Source of the DNA: Notamacropus eugenii
Lineage: Eukaryota > Chordata > Mammalia > Diprotodontia > Macropodidae
Direction: 5' to 3'
Assembly (NCBI RefSeq): GCF_028372415.1
Contig: NC_092877.1
Coordinates: 387,301,342 to 387,365,341, forward strand
DNA length: 64,000 nt
Positions within the stretch are counted from its first letter, which is position 1, and every line of letters begins with the position of its first letter. The notes below the pieces were generated by a model, which made no database searches, was not told the DNA's origin, and saw nothing but the letters and a program-made list of their open reading frames with translations. Shown in pieces: positions 12,901-22,578 of the stretch. A program made the position numbers and the translations under genes.

Positions 12901-13904
12901 GGGGGCTCAAGCCCCATTAGGGGCTGAATTGAGTGTTCAGCTGTCCCAGTGGTGGGGACTGTGAGTCAAGAGGGAGGGCAGTCCTTGCAGATGCAGACCT
13001 CCAACACAAGTCTCAGACTCTGGACTCTCCTTGTCCAGGGGAGCCCAGAAGCCCAGGGAGGCCAACTCAGAGATGCCATGCTTTGCCAGGAGATCTTTGT
13101 GTCTCTTACAGGCACAAGACCATGGGGAGAGAGGGAAGAGGAGGGAGTGAGCATTTATAGAGCATCTACTATGTGCCAGTCACTGGGCTAAGTCTGAGAG
13201 GGAGGAGCTGTTATCACCCCATGCTACTATTGAGGAAATGGAGACAAACAAAGGTTAAGTGACTGGCAAGTGTCTGAGGTCTTCCTGATTCCTGACCTAG
13301 CAGTCTGTCCACTCCACCACCTGGTTGCCTCAAGATCCTCATAGGATGTACCAGGGAAACTGCCCAGAGTTTAAATATGGATATATTCAGAAGATTGCTT
13401 CTAACTGTGAGAGCTCCCAGGCCCAGAAACTTCTAGGAGGTGGTAGAAAGGTCCCATCAACATCTTAGCATGTGACTTGGAACAAATCTGTGCCTCTGTC
13501 TTCTCAGTGAAGGGCTGTTAGAAGAAAGGCACTTGCCAACTTTTAAGGGCTGCAGGACGGGGCAGGGGGATACTCCCAGGTGCCTTTCAGGCTCCACCTC
13601 TGATCCCACAGCCCCACTGTCTGATTTGTCCTCAGTTTCTCTCCTCCTCCCCAGCCAAGGAGCTCTGGTCCACCTGTGCAGTTGTTCCAAAGTATTAAAA
13701 TCCAGAGGTTGTCTGGCAGCACAGCAACACTCTCAGGAGCTGTCCGTGGTACCTGGGACAGCCCCCAAGAGCTTCAGGGAACAAACTCCAGTGGGTTTTT
13801 GTTCTTAACTGAATCCCAGCCTTTCTTCCTCTCTGGCAGTGACCGCTACCCCAGCCCTGCTGCTGCTGCTTCTCGGCTCCGTCCTGAGCAGCCCTGACCT
13901 GTGA
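842..13904 (+). CDS. MELTF: Melanotransferrin, 3' eleven coding exons (5' end outside window)
   Basis: Melanotransferrin is a GPI-anchored, two-lobed member of the transferrin family that binds iron at the cell surface. Coding exons are 842-909, 4258-4445, 4971-5151, 5751-5902, 6678-6774, 7830-8024, 8481-8637, 8801-8868, 9436-9623, 12208-12406 and 13840-13904. All have AG/GT borders and the phases join without a break into about 518 residues. Signature peptides include [51 protein letters not shown] and [19 protein letters not shown], which match human MELTF closely as I recall it. The first roughly 210 residues, including the signal peptide, lie left of the window. The C-lobe has Ser at the usual Asp iron ligand and Ile at the anion-binding Arg, so it is probably iron-free, as known for human MELTF. 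The last exon is a short hydrophobic GPI-type tail. Serotransferrin and lactotransferrin are excluded by this tail and by the closer match. Confidence 0.96.
910..4257 (+). other. MELTF intron with SINEs
   Basis: Apart from MIR-like fragments near 1311-1400 and 2245-2330 and a MAR1-type SINE at 2461-2695, this purine-rich intron shows no exon or structured element that I recognise. Positions 1-841 are likewise intronic, with nothing recognised. Confidence 0.7.
2461..2695 (+). mobile_element. MAR1-type marsupial SINE
   Basis: Diagnostic blocks occur in order: CCAGTGGTTAGAGTGCTGGG, a CCTGAGTCCAAATTCAGC block, the CTCAGTTTCCTCAT core, GAGAAGGAAATGGCCAACCA, AGTATCTCTGCCAAGAAAAC and an AAGAGTCAGACAGGACAGTA tail. 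This is the full tRNA-derived SINE common in marsupial genomes and the best single indicator of lineage in the window. Confidence 0.88.
4258..4445 (+). CDS. MELTF: MELTF exon: N-lobe, iron-ligand His block
   Basis: This 188-bp exon encodes [20 protein letters not shown] followed by [20 protein letters not shown]. The His of PAHAV corresponds to the conserved N-lobe iron-ligand histidine. The acceptor is TCTCCTAG and the donor is GTAAGG. It matches the C-lobe exon 9436-9623 exactly in length. Confidence 0.95.
4561..4800 (+). repeat. CT-rich microsatellite (CTGTCTCT type)
   Basis: An almost pure pyrimidine tract built of TCTGTCTC, CCTCCCT and related units lies in the MELTF intron between exons 4258-4445 and 4971-5151. 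Confidence 0.85.
4971..5151 (+). CDS. MELTF: MELTF exon: end of N-lobe
   Basis: This 181-bp exon encodes [20 protein letters not shown], then [20 protein letters not shown] and [18 protein letters not shown]. It closes the N-lobe. The acceptor is CTTGCTACAG and the donor GTGAGTAG. Confidence 0.95.
5275..5510 (+). repeat. MIR-like CORE-SINE
   Basis: The element has the order TTTATTCAGTGGCTACTACGTGCC, ATCTCGTTTACCTTG, GAGGAAACTGAGGCA, GTCACAAAGCTAGG and CTCCCTGACTCCAGG, as in mammalian MIR in sense orientation. Confidence 0.75.
5751..5902 (+). CDS. MELTF: MELTF exon: inter-lobe linker and start of C-lobe
   Basis: This 152-bp exon encodes [20 protein letters not shown], then [15 protein letters not shown]. 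The RWC(V/A)LS motif starts each transferrin lobe, so this exon opens the C-lobe. Confidence 0.95.
6678..6774 (+). CDS. MELTF: MELTF exon: C-lobe Asp-ligand loop (Asp replaced by Ser)
   Basis: This 97-bp exon encodes [20 protein letters not shown] and [12 protein letters not shown]. Serotransferrin has LDGG here, where the Asp binds iron. This sequence has LSGG, as human melanotransferrin has Ser. The donor is GTAAGG. Confidence 0.94.
7480..7700 (+). repeat. MIR/MAR-like SINE
   Basis: GACTTTGGGCAAGTCACTTA, CTCATCTGTAAAATGGGGAT and GGATCAAATGAGATAATG are classic CORE-SINE blocks. The element sits in the MELTF intron before exon 7830. Confidence 0.75.
7830..8024 (+). CDS. MELTF: MELTF exon: C-lobe Tyr ligand and anion site
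   Basis: This 195-bp exon encodes [17 protein letters not shown], then [20 protein letters not shown]. The YYAVAVVK Tyr matches a transferrin iron ligand. The anion-binding Arg before the GW pair is replaced by Ile. RNSSY is an N-glycosylation sequon. The first codon is split from the previous exon and fixes the acceptor at CTGCCAG rather than the second CAG. Confidence 0.95.
8481..8637 (+). CDS. MELTF: MELTF exon: C-lobe YYGYSGAF block
   Basis: This 157-bp exon encodes [15 protein letters not shown], then [20 protein letters not shown] and [10 protein letters not shown]. The YYGYSGAF Tyr is the second conserved Tyr ligand position. The human glycosylation sequon FNAS is FSAS here, so that site is absent. 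Confidence 0.95.
8801..8868 (+). CDS. MELTF: MELTF exon: C-lobe DVAFVKHST block
   Basis: This 68-bp exon encodes [20 protein letters not shown]. It is the C-lobe duplicate of 842-909, with the same length, phase and near-identical peptide. Confidence 0.95.
9436..9623 (+). CDS. MELTF: MELTF exon: C-lobe iron-ligand His block
   Basis: This 188-bp exon encodes [20 protein letters not shown], then [20 protein letters not shown] and [20 protein letters not shown]. The ligand His of PAHAV is present. The acceptor is CTCCTCAG and the donor GTGAGG. Confidence 0.96.
10610..11080 (+). repeat. L2 LINE 3' fragment
   Basis: Blocks such as CTTCAGATCCCAGCTAAAAT and CACACAGTAGGTGCTAAATA, followed by a TGACTGACTG end, match the 3' region of the ancient L2 family. 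Confidence 0.7.
11650..11666 (+). repeat. C17 homopolymer
   Basis: Seventeen consecutive C residues lie in a MELTF intron. Such runs are length-variable and error-prone in sequencing. Confidence 0.9.
12045..12195 (+). repeat. L2-like 3' tail ending in GAAT repeats
   Basis: An L2-type terminal block ends in several copies of GAAT just before the acceptor of the MELTF exon at 12208. The repeat therefore supplies the upstream splice environment of that exon. Confidence 0.55.
12208..12406 (+). CDS. MELTF: MELTF exon: end of C-lobe
   Basis: This 199-bp exon encodes [20 protein letters not shown], then [19 protein letters not shown] and [25 protein letters not shown]-like tail with GAAT repeats runs to within about 20 bases of the exon, so the acceptor has a poor pyrimidine tract. 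Confidence 0.95.
13145..13335 (+). repeat. MIR-like CORE-SINE
   Basis: GAGCATTTATAGAGCATCTA, CTATGTGCCAG and GAGGAAATGGAGAC appear in MIR order, in the last MELTF intron. Confidence 0.7.
13840..13904 (+). CDS. MELTF: MELTF last coding exon: GPI-attachment tail and stop
   Basis: This 65-bp coding part encodes [20 protein letters not shown], then Leu and TGA at 13902-13904. A small-residue stretch followed by a hydrophobic run to the C-terminus is the expected GPI-anchor signal. It is shorter than the human tail as I recall it. Confidence 0.9.
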
Positions 13905-13972
13905 CAGCTCCCCTGGCCCTTCCTTGAGAAGAAAGGAGGCTCGACCCTCAAATACACATGGCCACCCTTCCT

Positions 13973-13978
13973 AATAAA
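13973..13978 (+). terminator. MELTF: MELTF proximal polyadenylation signal
   Basis: AATAAA lies 69 bases after the MELTF stop codon and would give a very short 3'UTR. Confidence 0.6.
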
Positions 13979-14095
13979 TACAGTTAACAGTAATCTGGGA
14001 CCAATCTGAGAACAAATATGCCCTATGGCTCTGCTCCTAAGATCCAGGAGCCCAGTTACCATGGAGGGCTCAGGGCAAGTATTTTTAAAAATTAG

Positions 14096-14101
14096 AATAA
14101 A
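14096..14101 (+). terminator. MELTF: MELTF distal polyadenylation signal
   Basis: A second AATAAA is followed by a T/G-rich stretch (CTTTGTGTT), which is typical downstream-element composition. It gives a 3'UTR of about 210 bases and is probably the main site. Confidence 0.65.
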
Positions 14102-15714
14102 ACTTTGTGTTACCCATCCCTACTTCCCAAAATTTGAATTAGAATGGGAAAGGCTGAACTGCCCATATACCTGAACTCCAAGTTTTTCTTCTTGGAGTAG
14201 CTCCTGGCCCTATGGGGGTGGGGTGGGGGAAGGGCCAGCATCCAGCATGGGCTTAGTTTGACTGGAATCCAGGATCCTTCCCATGCCTAGGGGTGCAGCC
14301 TCACAGCACCCTCTCTGCAGAAGCCCTTGGGGCTGCCTGAAGCCTGGAGATGGAAAGGAGAGATGAGCTCCCATCCTGCTTTCCAGGACTTGGGTCTTTC
14401 CCCCTGCCTTCCCTCTGTCTTTTCTGCCAGCTTTCATCCCTGGGTCGACATCTGGTGCCTGGCCCATGGAAGACCCCACTCTGGGCTTTGGGGCTCCAGC
14501 CCTGTCCCTGAGTGCTGCTTCATCTCATCTGCCACATCTCATTCAGGGCCCCCAATCCATCACTTGACCCAGGTGCAAGATGCCTCACCCCCTTGACTGA
14601 CTGTAAGAAGATATACATGAGTGATCATGACTGCCACGGGCCCTTGAGGGCCTGGCTAAGGAGCAGGGGGCTGGGACAGGAGCAAAGCAAACATCCCAAC
14701 AGTTGCCACTATCTTAAGCCTGAGGGGTGTCAGTCAACATGGCCCTTAAAGATGGATCCTTTCACTGAAGCACCAGGGAGGTCAGGGGCTCCTCTAAGTG
14801 TCCTTTTCATGGATTGAGGGAGTGATCAGAGGTGCTCACCCAAGGGGGCCATGGCCACTCTTTGCCCTCGATCCATGCCCTGGCCATGTGCACCTGGTTA
14901 ATCTGACCAAGCACTTGGCCTTCTGGCAATGATGGATGACTGGAGGTGGGCAACCCACCGATCCCACAGCTAAGACAGTGAAAATGGCCATTAGCCTTTC
15001 TCTGGATCAGCCTTGAGAGGCCCCAGGCCCTGTCATGGTTACCTGCTCCCAGTGGCCAGGAGGTCAAACCATAGATTTGGGTGGCCAACAATCCACCCTC
15101 TTTCTTGTCCATGGCCCCCTCTGGGTCCTGCTTCCCTCTCCTAAACTGGAAGTTTTATGGAGGTTCTGAAACATGGAGGCACATCTCTGAGCAGCTTTTG
15201 GCTCCTAGAGATGTAGGACCCAGCTGGCCTTGGCCATGGCTTCGTGTCTCAGAGGAATCTGACAAGGCCAATGAGGCCATGTGAGCTGAGTGTACCAGGT
15301 ATAAATGGTACTTGGAGGTGGGCTATGGGGGCAGCAGATCTAAACATTAATAAAGAATGTGTACGAAAACAACCCTGCCCTCCCAGGCTTGACCTTGCTT
15401 CGACCAACTTTGGCTGCCATTTTATTTTCTATGGACGTCATCAGACTCAATGTTCCAACCCCCCCCTTGAAGAGAGCTTCCCCCAAGGCTGGCTCCTTGT
15501 TTCCTGGGGGTTTCCTCTGATGAAGAGTTAAAAGCTTTGTAGGCAGTGTTAACCACCACTCATTTATTCAGCAAACCCTTGCTGATGCCCTCTCTGTAAT
15601 AGGCTTTGGTGCTGAAGGGGAGGCAGGGAGGGCCCACATGACCCCTGCCTTCACAGAGGTCAAGGTCACTTGAGCTAAGCATCAATCAGTTTGGGCTTCA
15701 GCTTCCTGAACCAG

Positions 15715-15915
15715 GACTCGAATGAGAACAGTAACTTTGGTGTACCACTTGGAGGTTGGCAGAGCTCTCTGCTACATCTGTCATCTTATCTGGTCCTGGG
15801 AGGTGGGTATTCCCATTTTACAGATGGGAAAACTGAGGGCAGTGCCATGGCTTGCCTGGGATCAGGCAGTGGCTTTGGAATGCCAAGTCTGGCTCTTTAT
15901 CCACTGAACCCTCTT
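15715..15915 (+). repeat. MIR-like CORE-SINE
   Basis: CCCATTTTACAGATGGGAAAACTGAGG and flanking blocks ending in CTTTATCCACTGAACC mark a worn MIR in sense orientation. Confidence 0.65.
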
Positions 15916-17814
15916 GGACCACTTCTGGCTCCACATTCTGGGGTTCTCAGGGGGTCCATCCCAGAGGTGTCCCACCCAGGGTGACCTGCATGTGATCACA
16001 AGCCAGACACAGAGTGCAGCCACCCCCAAATGTCAGGCACCATTCTCTGCAGGGACAAGTACAAGCAGAATTTGTCCCTTCTCTCCAGGAGCTACCTACT
16101 GGAGAAGGGACAGAAAAGCTGGGGAGGGGGTGCGAATGAAGGGGGGGAAGGGGGAGTGTGGATTGGGATGGAATGAATGTCTGAGGTCCCTCTATGGAAG
16201 TCCCAGGAGAGCAGAGGGTGAGCCTGGCAAGGGGACACTTCAAGGAGAGGAGGCTGCGGGAATAATTCAGTGTTTCAGGGCAAGGAGCTCCATGTACCAG
16301 AGGGTCCTGAACAAGATGGTGGCAGAGGCCAGAGCCAGAAGGGTTGATGAAGATGAGGACTTTGGCCCCATTGGGCATCTCCAGCCACTCCTCCTCCCCC
16401 CGGGCAGAATCAGGAAAAGACCATATTGGGATCCCTGCTCTCACAGCCAGACTTATTCAGCTGGTGCTTAGCTACTGCTCAGACAGAGGGCTGCCACACA
16501 GCTAGCAACTGCTCTAGAATCCTAGGGACCACCGAGGAGTCTCCAGCAGTCAGCCAAACTGTGCCCGCAGCCCTCCCCCCAGAGCCAGTCCTATCCACTT
16601 TGGAAGAGCTAGAATAACCCACCCTCTCTTGCCTCTCTGTAACCAGCCCCCTCTACCAAGCACATACATAGCTCCCAGCCCTGCAGAGGGTAGTTATCCT
16701 GCCCCCCCACCCCAACTCTATCCCTCCTCCCAGGCTTCTCCAGCCTCCTGTCCTCCCCTTGAGCCTTTCATGATCCTGCACCCCACCCCACCCCCGCCAC
16801 TAGATTACCCTCCTACAGATGCTCCAGCTAATCCGGGTGCCCAGAGCCAGGCCAGTCTCTGGGCCATTTTTGGCCTCACCAAGGCAGGAGCCTGTGGGAC
16901 CACCATCTCCCTGCTTGCTTCCAAGGGCTCCCCTGCAGGAGAATGGCACCTTCCTCCACTAAGCAGGGCCTTCAGAGAGATGGGGCATGTGGACCAGGGA
17001 GGTGAGAGGTGTAGGGGGTAAGGAACAGCTCATTAAAAGAGAAGACTCCATTCCCCAGGGTGGTAGATGTGTCCACCCTTGTGCCCCTTCTAGGGGTTGG
17101 GAGTAGCTGGAGACTTTGCCTGCTGTCCTGGGGCCTCCCTGAGGAGTGGTGAGCTTCTCCTCCTGGGGGAGTGGGGTCTCCAAGCAGCTCTCGGTCCTGG
17201 AGCTCATGTATGAGGTCAGCCTGCCCACTCTCCCCCAGGGAAGACAGTGATTCACTCAGACTCCTTCCTGGCATCCAGACCAAGATGGCAGGGAGGAGGT
17301 CAGTGGAGCCTGTTTGCTGTTTTCAGACACAACTTTCTGGACTTGGAAATTCCCCTGGTCAGGGCAGGCCAAAGGAAACCAGCCTTGCCCAAGTGAGGCG
17401 GGGTGGGGCACCTCTGGGCAGCTTTCTCCATACAGGAAGTGCAAGGCTGAATAAGCCTTCAGTGCCCTGACAGGAACAGTATGCCTCCTGTGCTTGGGGA
17501 AGTGGCTCCTGAGCTTCTGCTGTCTTTCCAGGGGGGCACCAGGGAGGCCTGGGAGTGGGGGTGGGCAGCAGGGGGGCCCAGGAGGTGGGAGGGGCAGGAG
17601 GATGGTGAGATTTGGAGTAGGGGAGGAGGGGCCATCAAAGGGAGGTCCTGGAGGGAGGTGGAGACAGTGAGTAAAAGTCTGGCTAGAGCTTAGTAGTGTG
17701 CAGGGGAATGGGGGCAGGTTGGCCTGGGATGCTGGGTTAATGCTATACTGTGAGGGCCCTTGAACACCAGGCTAGGGAATCTGAATTTTTTTGTGTAGGC
17801 AATAGGAGGACACC

Positions 17815-17955
17815 ATGTGACTCAGTGGAGAGAGGGCTGTTGCTGGAGTCCAGGCCTTCCTTAGTGCTTACTCCCTCTGTGACCTCTCCTCCCTGGGCCT
17901 CAGTCTTCTCATCTGTAAAATAAGGTGCTTGGCTCTAGATTGGGGACCCTTCGAT
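17815..17955 (+). repeat. MAR/MIR-like SINE fragment
   Basis: GACTCAGTGGAGAGAGGGCT, GGGCCTCAGTCTTCTCATCT and GTAAAATAAGGTGC form a partial tRNA-derived SINE. Confidence 0.6.
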
Positions 17956-20750
17956 CCTAAGGACATTCACCTTGCTACAGAAGAGAGCCTGAGGGGCCCA
18001 TGGGCTTCAGAGGCAGAATGGGCAGGATTTGGGGGTGAGTTCAATGTGACCATAGAGGGAGGGGGCACAGGAAGAGAAAGGAGGAAAACTGGGAGGTCTG
18101 AAGCCTGGATAGCTGGGGAGGATGGTGGTGCCTCTGACAGTGCCTGGGTCAGTTCACCAGATGCAGCCCCCTCTCTGGTCATCAGGCATTGGGCCAAGTA
18201 TGGGAGTCCTGAGCAGAAGGGGACTCAGGGGCACCTTAGGGTACAGAACTTTTAGGGCTTGTGACACATAAATTCACAGACAGGGCAGTCACTACTGGCC
18301 TCGTGGATAACCATAGAAGCCAACAGAAAGAAGGTAGAACATGGCTGCCCAGGTCACCCCAGGTCACCCCAGAGTCTGCCTGCAGGGACAGTCCAGTTTG
18401 GGGGGTCCTCCCCACCCCAGGCTGCCAGAGACCCATGGCAGTGACCTTTCCCATGACCAGGGCTGAGCCTTGTGGCGCTGGGAGGCACCAGGACAGGCAG
18501 GCCCCTCACATAGCCCTGGGGTGCAGGCTGAGGGCCCCATGGGGCTTCCTTATCTATGAATCCAAGGTGATGGGCTTTATGGCAGAATGCACTCAGGATC
18601 AGACCAACGGCAGAGTCCCTCAATCACCGAACCTGAAGTTAACCTTTGAAAGAGGTCCCCGAGTCCTCTCAAGGACCAGCCTCACGGATCACCTCCTCCT
18701 GAGGTTAGGGAGAAGGGAGTGGTCATGTGGAGCTGGGTTCCTCTTTATCAGGTCACACTCACCCCCAGCCAGGAGGAATTCCAGGAATTTCTAGAATTGG
18801 CCAGGCACGTGAGGCTCTCCCTGATTTCCTGCTTTTTGAGCACTTTGTGGGTCCTGCTGGGGACATCCCCTCCTTGTTCCTCTGAGAAACAAGCAGATGG
18901 CACCTCACTGGCTCCGTTTGCAGGGAAGGGCTGATTCTAGCTGAGTGCCAGGGTTCTGAGATAGTGGCCCCTCTGGGATTTTGCTGACTTTATCACAGCC
19001 ACTCCTATGTGAGGCAATGGGTGTGGACCCATCCTCCACCATCCCTGGGCCTGTGATTAGGGCTTATTATCAGGGCATCAGGCTTCCCTGATCTGTGGGT
19101 CTTCAGCATGGATACTCCCTACACCAATACAGATTGCAACCCCTCTGGGCTTAGCTGATGACTTAGCAGACCATCCCCCAGGACCATACATTTCCCAGAT
19201 GACATATCTCAGACTAATGGATCAGTTGCCCTTGGTCATGTGCCCATTGTCCATCTGTCTCCCTATTGCCCTTTGAACCACCCATCATTCAGGGTCTTGG
19301 GGGATTGGGGTGTTTCGTAGAACATCACTGGACAGCGCCTGACTCATGGGAAGCACTTAATAAATGCTTTCTCATGCATTCATTTGTCACTGGGGGAATC
19401 ATGGGAAAAGGAAGATAAGTCTGTGGGCTCTGCACAGTTTCCCAAAGGGAATCCAGCCTCCTGCTCCATTCTGCCCAAGACATGAGGCACCTGTCACCTT
19501 GTAGGCATTCAGCTCCGGTCACCTACTGTGCATGATGCCCTGCATACTTGGCGTCAGGGATATTGAGAGAGAAAAAGAAACAGGCCTGCCATCAAGGAGA
19601 GTCTATTCTGTGGGGAGGATGCCACATGTACCCAAGTGAGCTAATACAAAATATAAAGGTAGTGTGATTTCAGGATGGTGAGTACTGACAATCAGGGTGA
19701 TTAGAAAACGTCTTGGTTACAAGATGGGCCCAGGAACCTTGAAGGAAGCTAGAGATTCCATCTAGCAAGAAGTGGAGAGAGATTCCCTGGTGCGGGGAAA
19801 GGAGGGAGTCTATGAGGAGCAGGGAGTACATCAATGTAGTTGTCCCAAGGAGTGCATGAAGTTGTGATACACATAAGATACATTCTGCCCCTTCTCTTTT
19901 GCAGATAGTGCAGCCACTAAAAGAGGCAGGAACATGGCATTTGTGTGAGAAATGCAAAGAAAAGAAGCTTGAGGAGAAGCACAGATAGTTCTGAGAGGAA
20001 TTGAGTGAAAGCAGCCCCTTTGTGGAAAGGCGCTGAGTGACTGCAGCCAGGAGGTGCTTTCCAAAAACTGATGTGCTTATGACTGTTTTTAGGACTTGGA
20101 AATTTATTGCTGGGAAACTGAATCAAAGAATTGTTTGTGTCATTTTTGGCAGAAACATGGACTTGGGGTTTCTCAACCTATGACAGAAGGACACACAAAA
20201 GTAGGAGAGCTGATTAAGAGGCCTTAGGAGAAATGGGGCAATTCGAGAGAAAAAGCCAATGTTAGAAGACAGAAGCTGGGCTTGACAGAGCAGAGTGTCG
20301 AGGGAAGATTATAGCCTCTGATTCCAGCTGAACCCAGGTGAGACCAGCTGACTAGGGATGGCCGTCTGCAGTGGATGTGGGAACGTAATCTGATCAGAGG
20401 AAAGCTCTGATGCTGAGAGCTGGAGAAGACAGAAGCCTCTGCTGTTTGATGAACTGGCTAGGAAAGGATTGCCTTGCTCTCTAGCACTATCTGTAGCTTG
20501 CCTATAATGCCCTGGAAAGGGGGATCCCTCAAAAACTAGAGGCAGACCTGAATAGTTTCAGTAGATCCCAGGCTTACAGGAACTACTTTTCACTGAAAGA
20601 ATGGAAAGCCAACTCAGTGCCTAGCCAGGAGAGGATATCTGGGAAACTCTAAAAATCACAAATGCTTACTAAAAGAGCTTCACGTAGTGTCAGTGGCCTT
20701 GGGGTAGCAAAGAAGTGGCTTCATCCAGCAGGAGAGTAGAAAGGATTACT

Positions 20751-20763
20751 AAAAAGAATGTCT
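20751..20763 (+). repeat. Left target-site duplication of the L1
   Basis: AAAAAGAATGTCT is identical to the copy at 22566-22578 after the poly(A) end of the L1. Confidence 0.85.
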
Positions 20764-22570
20764 GATCTACCGGCCAAAACAAACCCAGGGACTGTATGAA
20801 CACAACTACAAAATACTTCTCACATAAATAAAGTCAGATCTAAGTAAGTGGAAAAACATCAGTTGCTCGTGGGTAGGCTGAACTAATATAATAAAAATGA
20901 CAATTCTTCCTAAATTAATTTACTTATTCAGTACCATACCAATGAAACTACCAGAAAATTATTTTCTAGAGCTAGAAAAAATAATATCAAAACTCATCTG
21001 GAAGAACAAAAGGTCCAGAATATCAAGGGAATTAATGAAAAGAAATGCTAGGGAAGGTGACCTAGCTCTACTAGATCTCAAATTGTATTATAAAGCAGCA
21101 ATCATCAAAACCACTTGGTACTGGCTAAGAAATAGAGGGGTAGACCAGTGGAACAGTAGGTACTCAAGACACATTAGTCAATGATTATAGCAGTCTACTG
21201 TTTGATAAACCCAAGGACTCCAGCTTCTGGGATAAGAACTCACTGTATGACAAAAACTGCTGGGAAAACTGGATAACAATGTGGTGGTAACTAGGCATAG
21301 AGCAAAGCCTGTACACAAAATAAAGTCCAAATAAATGAAGTCCAAATGGGTACATGTTCCAGGCTGATACTATAAACAAATTAAGGGAGCAAGGGATAGT
21401 GCATTTGACAGATTTATGGAAAATGGAGAAATTTATGACCAAACAAGAGATAGAGAACATTATGAAGTGCAAAATGGATAATTTTGATTGCATTAAATTG
21501 AAAAGTTTTTGCACAAACAAACCCAACGCAACCAAGATTAGGAAGGAACTAGTGTCTGTGATAAAGGCCTCATTTCTAAAATATATAGAGACCTGAGTCA
21601 AATTTACAAGAATACAAGTCATTCCCCAATTGATAAATGGTCGAAGGATATAACAGGCAGTTTTCAGAGGAAGAAATTAAAGGTATCCATAGTCATATGA
21701 AAAAATGCTCTAAATCACTATTGGTTAGAGAGATGCAAATCAAAACAACTCTGAAGTTCCACATCACACCTATCAGACTGGCTAACATGGCAAAACAGGA
21801 AGATGATAAATGTTGGAGAAGATGTGGGAGAGTTGGAACACTAATTCATGGTTGGTGGAGCTGTGAGCTGATCCAACCATTCTGGAGAGCAATTTGGAAC
21901 TATGCCCAAAGGGCTACAAAAATGTGCATATCCTTTGACTCAGCAATATTGTTTCTAGGGCTGTATCCCAAAGAGATCCTAAAAATGGGAAAGGCCCATG
22001 TACAAAAATATTTATAGCAGCTCTCTTTGTGGTGGCCAAGAACTGGAAGTCAAGGGGATGCCCATCAATAGGGGAATGACTGAAAAAGTTGCAGTATATG
22101 AATGCAACGGATGGAATACTATCGCTCTATAAGAAATCAACAGGAAGACTTCAGAGAGGCCTGGAAGGACTTATATGAACTGATGGTGAGTGAAAGGAGC
22201 AGAACCAGAACTTTGTACACAGCAATGGCCACATGGTGTGAGGACTGTTTCTGATACACTTAGTGCTTCACAGAAATGCAAGGACCTAAAACATTCCCAA
22301 AGGATTCTTGAGGCAAAATGCCGTCCACATCCAGAGAAAGAATATGGAACTGGAACGCAGAAGGAAGCAGAAGATTTTCTCTTGTGTTATGTTTTGATTG
22401 GTTTTGTTTTTATTCAGTTTCTCCCATTCATTTTAATTCTTCCATGCAACACGGCTAATGTGAAAATATGACTAATAAGAATGTAAGTGTAAAACCTATA
22501 TAAGATTGCAGGCTTATGGAAGTGATTGTAAAAAACTGAAAACAAATAAATTAATTAAATTTAAAAAAAA
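20764..22570 (+). mobile_element. L1 LINE, 5'-truncated, with target-site duplication
   Basis: The L1 ORF2 C-terminal region is visible in pieces: [34 protein letters not shown] (about 20897-21184), CIKLKSFCTNKPNATK (about 21354-21596), then MKKCSKSLLVREMQIKTT and GWWSCELIQPFW (about 21637-22017). A marsupial L1 3'UTR with an A-rich end follows. The reading frame is interrupted several times, so it is not active. The 13-bp AAAAAGAATGTCT at 20751-20763 is repeated at 22566-22578, which defines insertion by target-primed reverse transcription. Only the 3' part of the element was inserted, as is usual for L1. Confidence 0.9.
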
Positions 22571-22578
22571 GAATGTCT
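22566..22578 (+). repeat. Right target-site duplication of the L1
   Basis: This is an identical 13-bp copy of 20751-20763. Its first A residues merge with the L1 poly(A) tail. Confidence 0.85.

Larger units (their letters stand above)
14110..20750. other. Intergenic, no recognised gene
   Basis: There are MIR-like fragments at about 15715-15915 and 17815-17955 and an L2-like tail at about 19325-19390. Two short minus-strand open stretches (about 16280-16390 and 17060-17283) are treated under findings, but I recognise neither as a gene. The stretch 19500-20750 looks like old repeat sequence of no type I can name. Confidence 0.6.
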
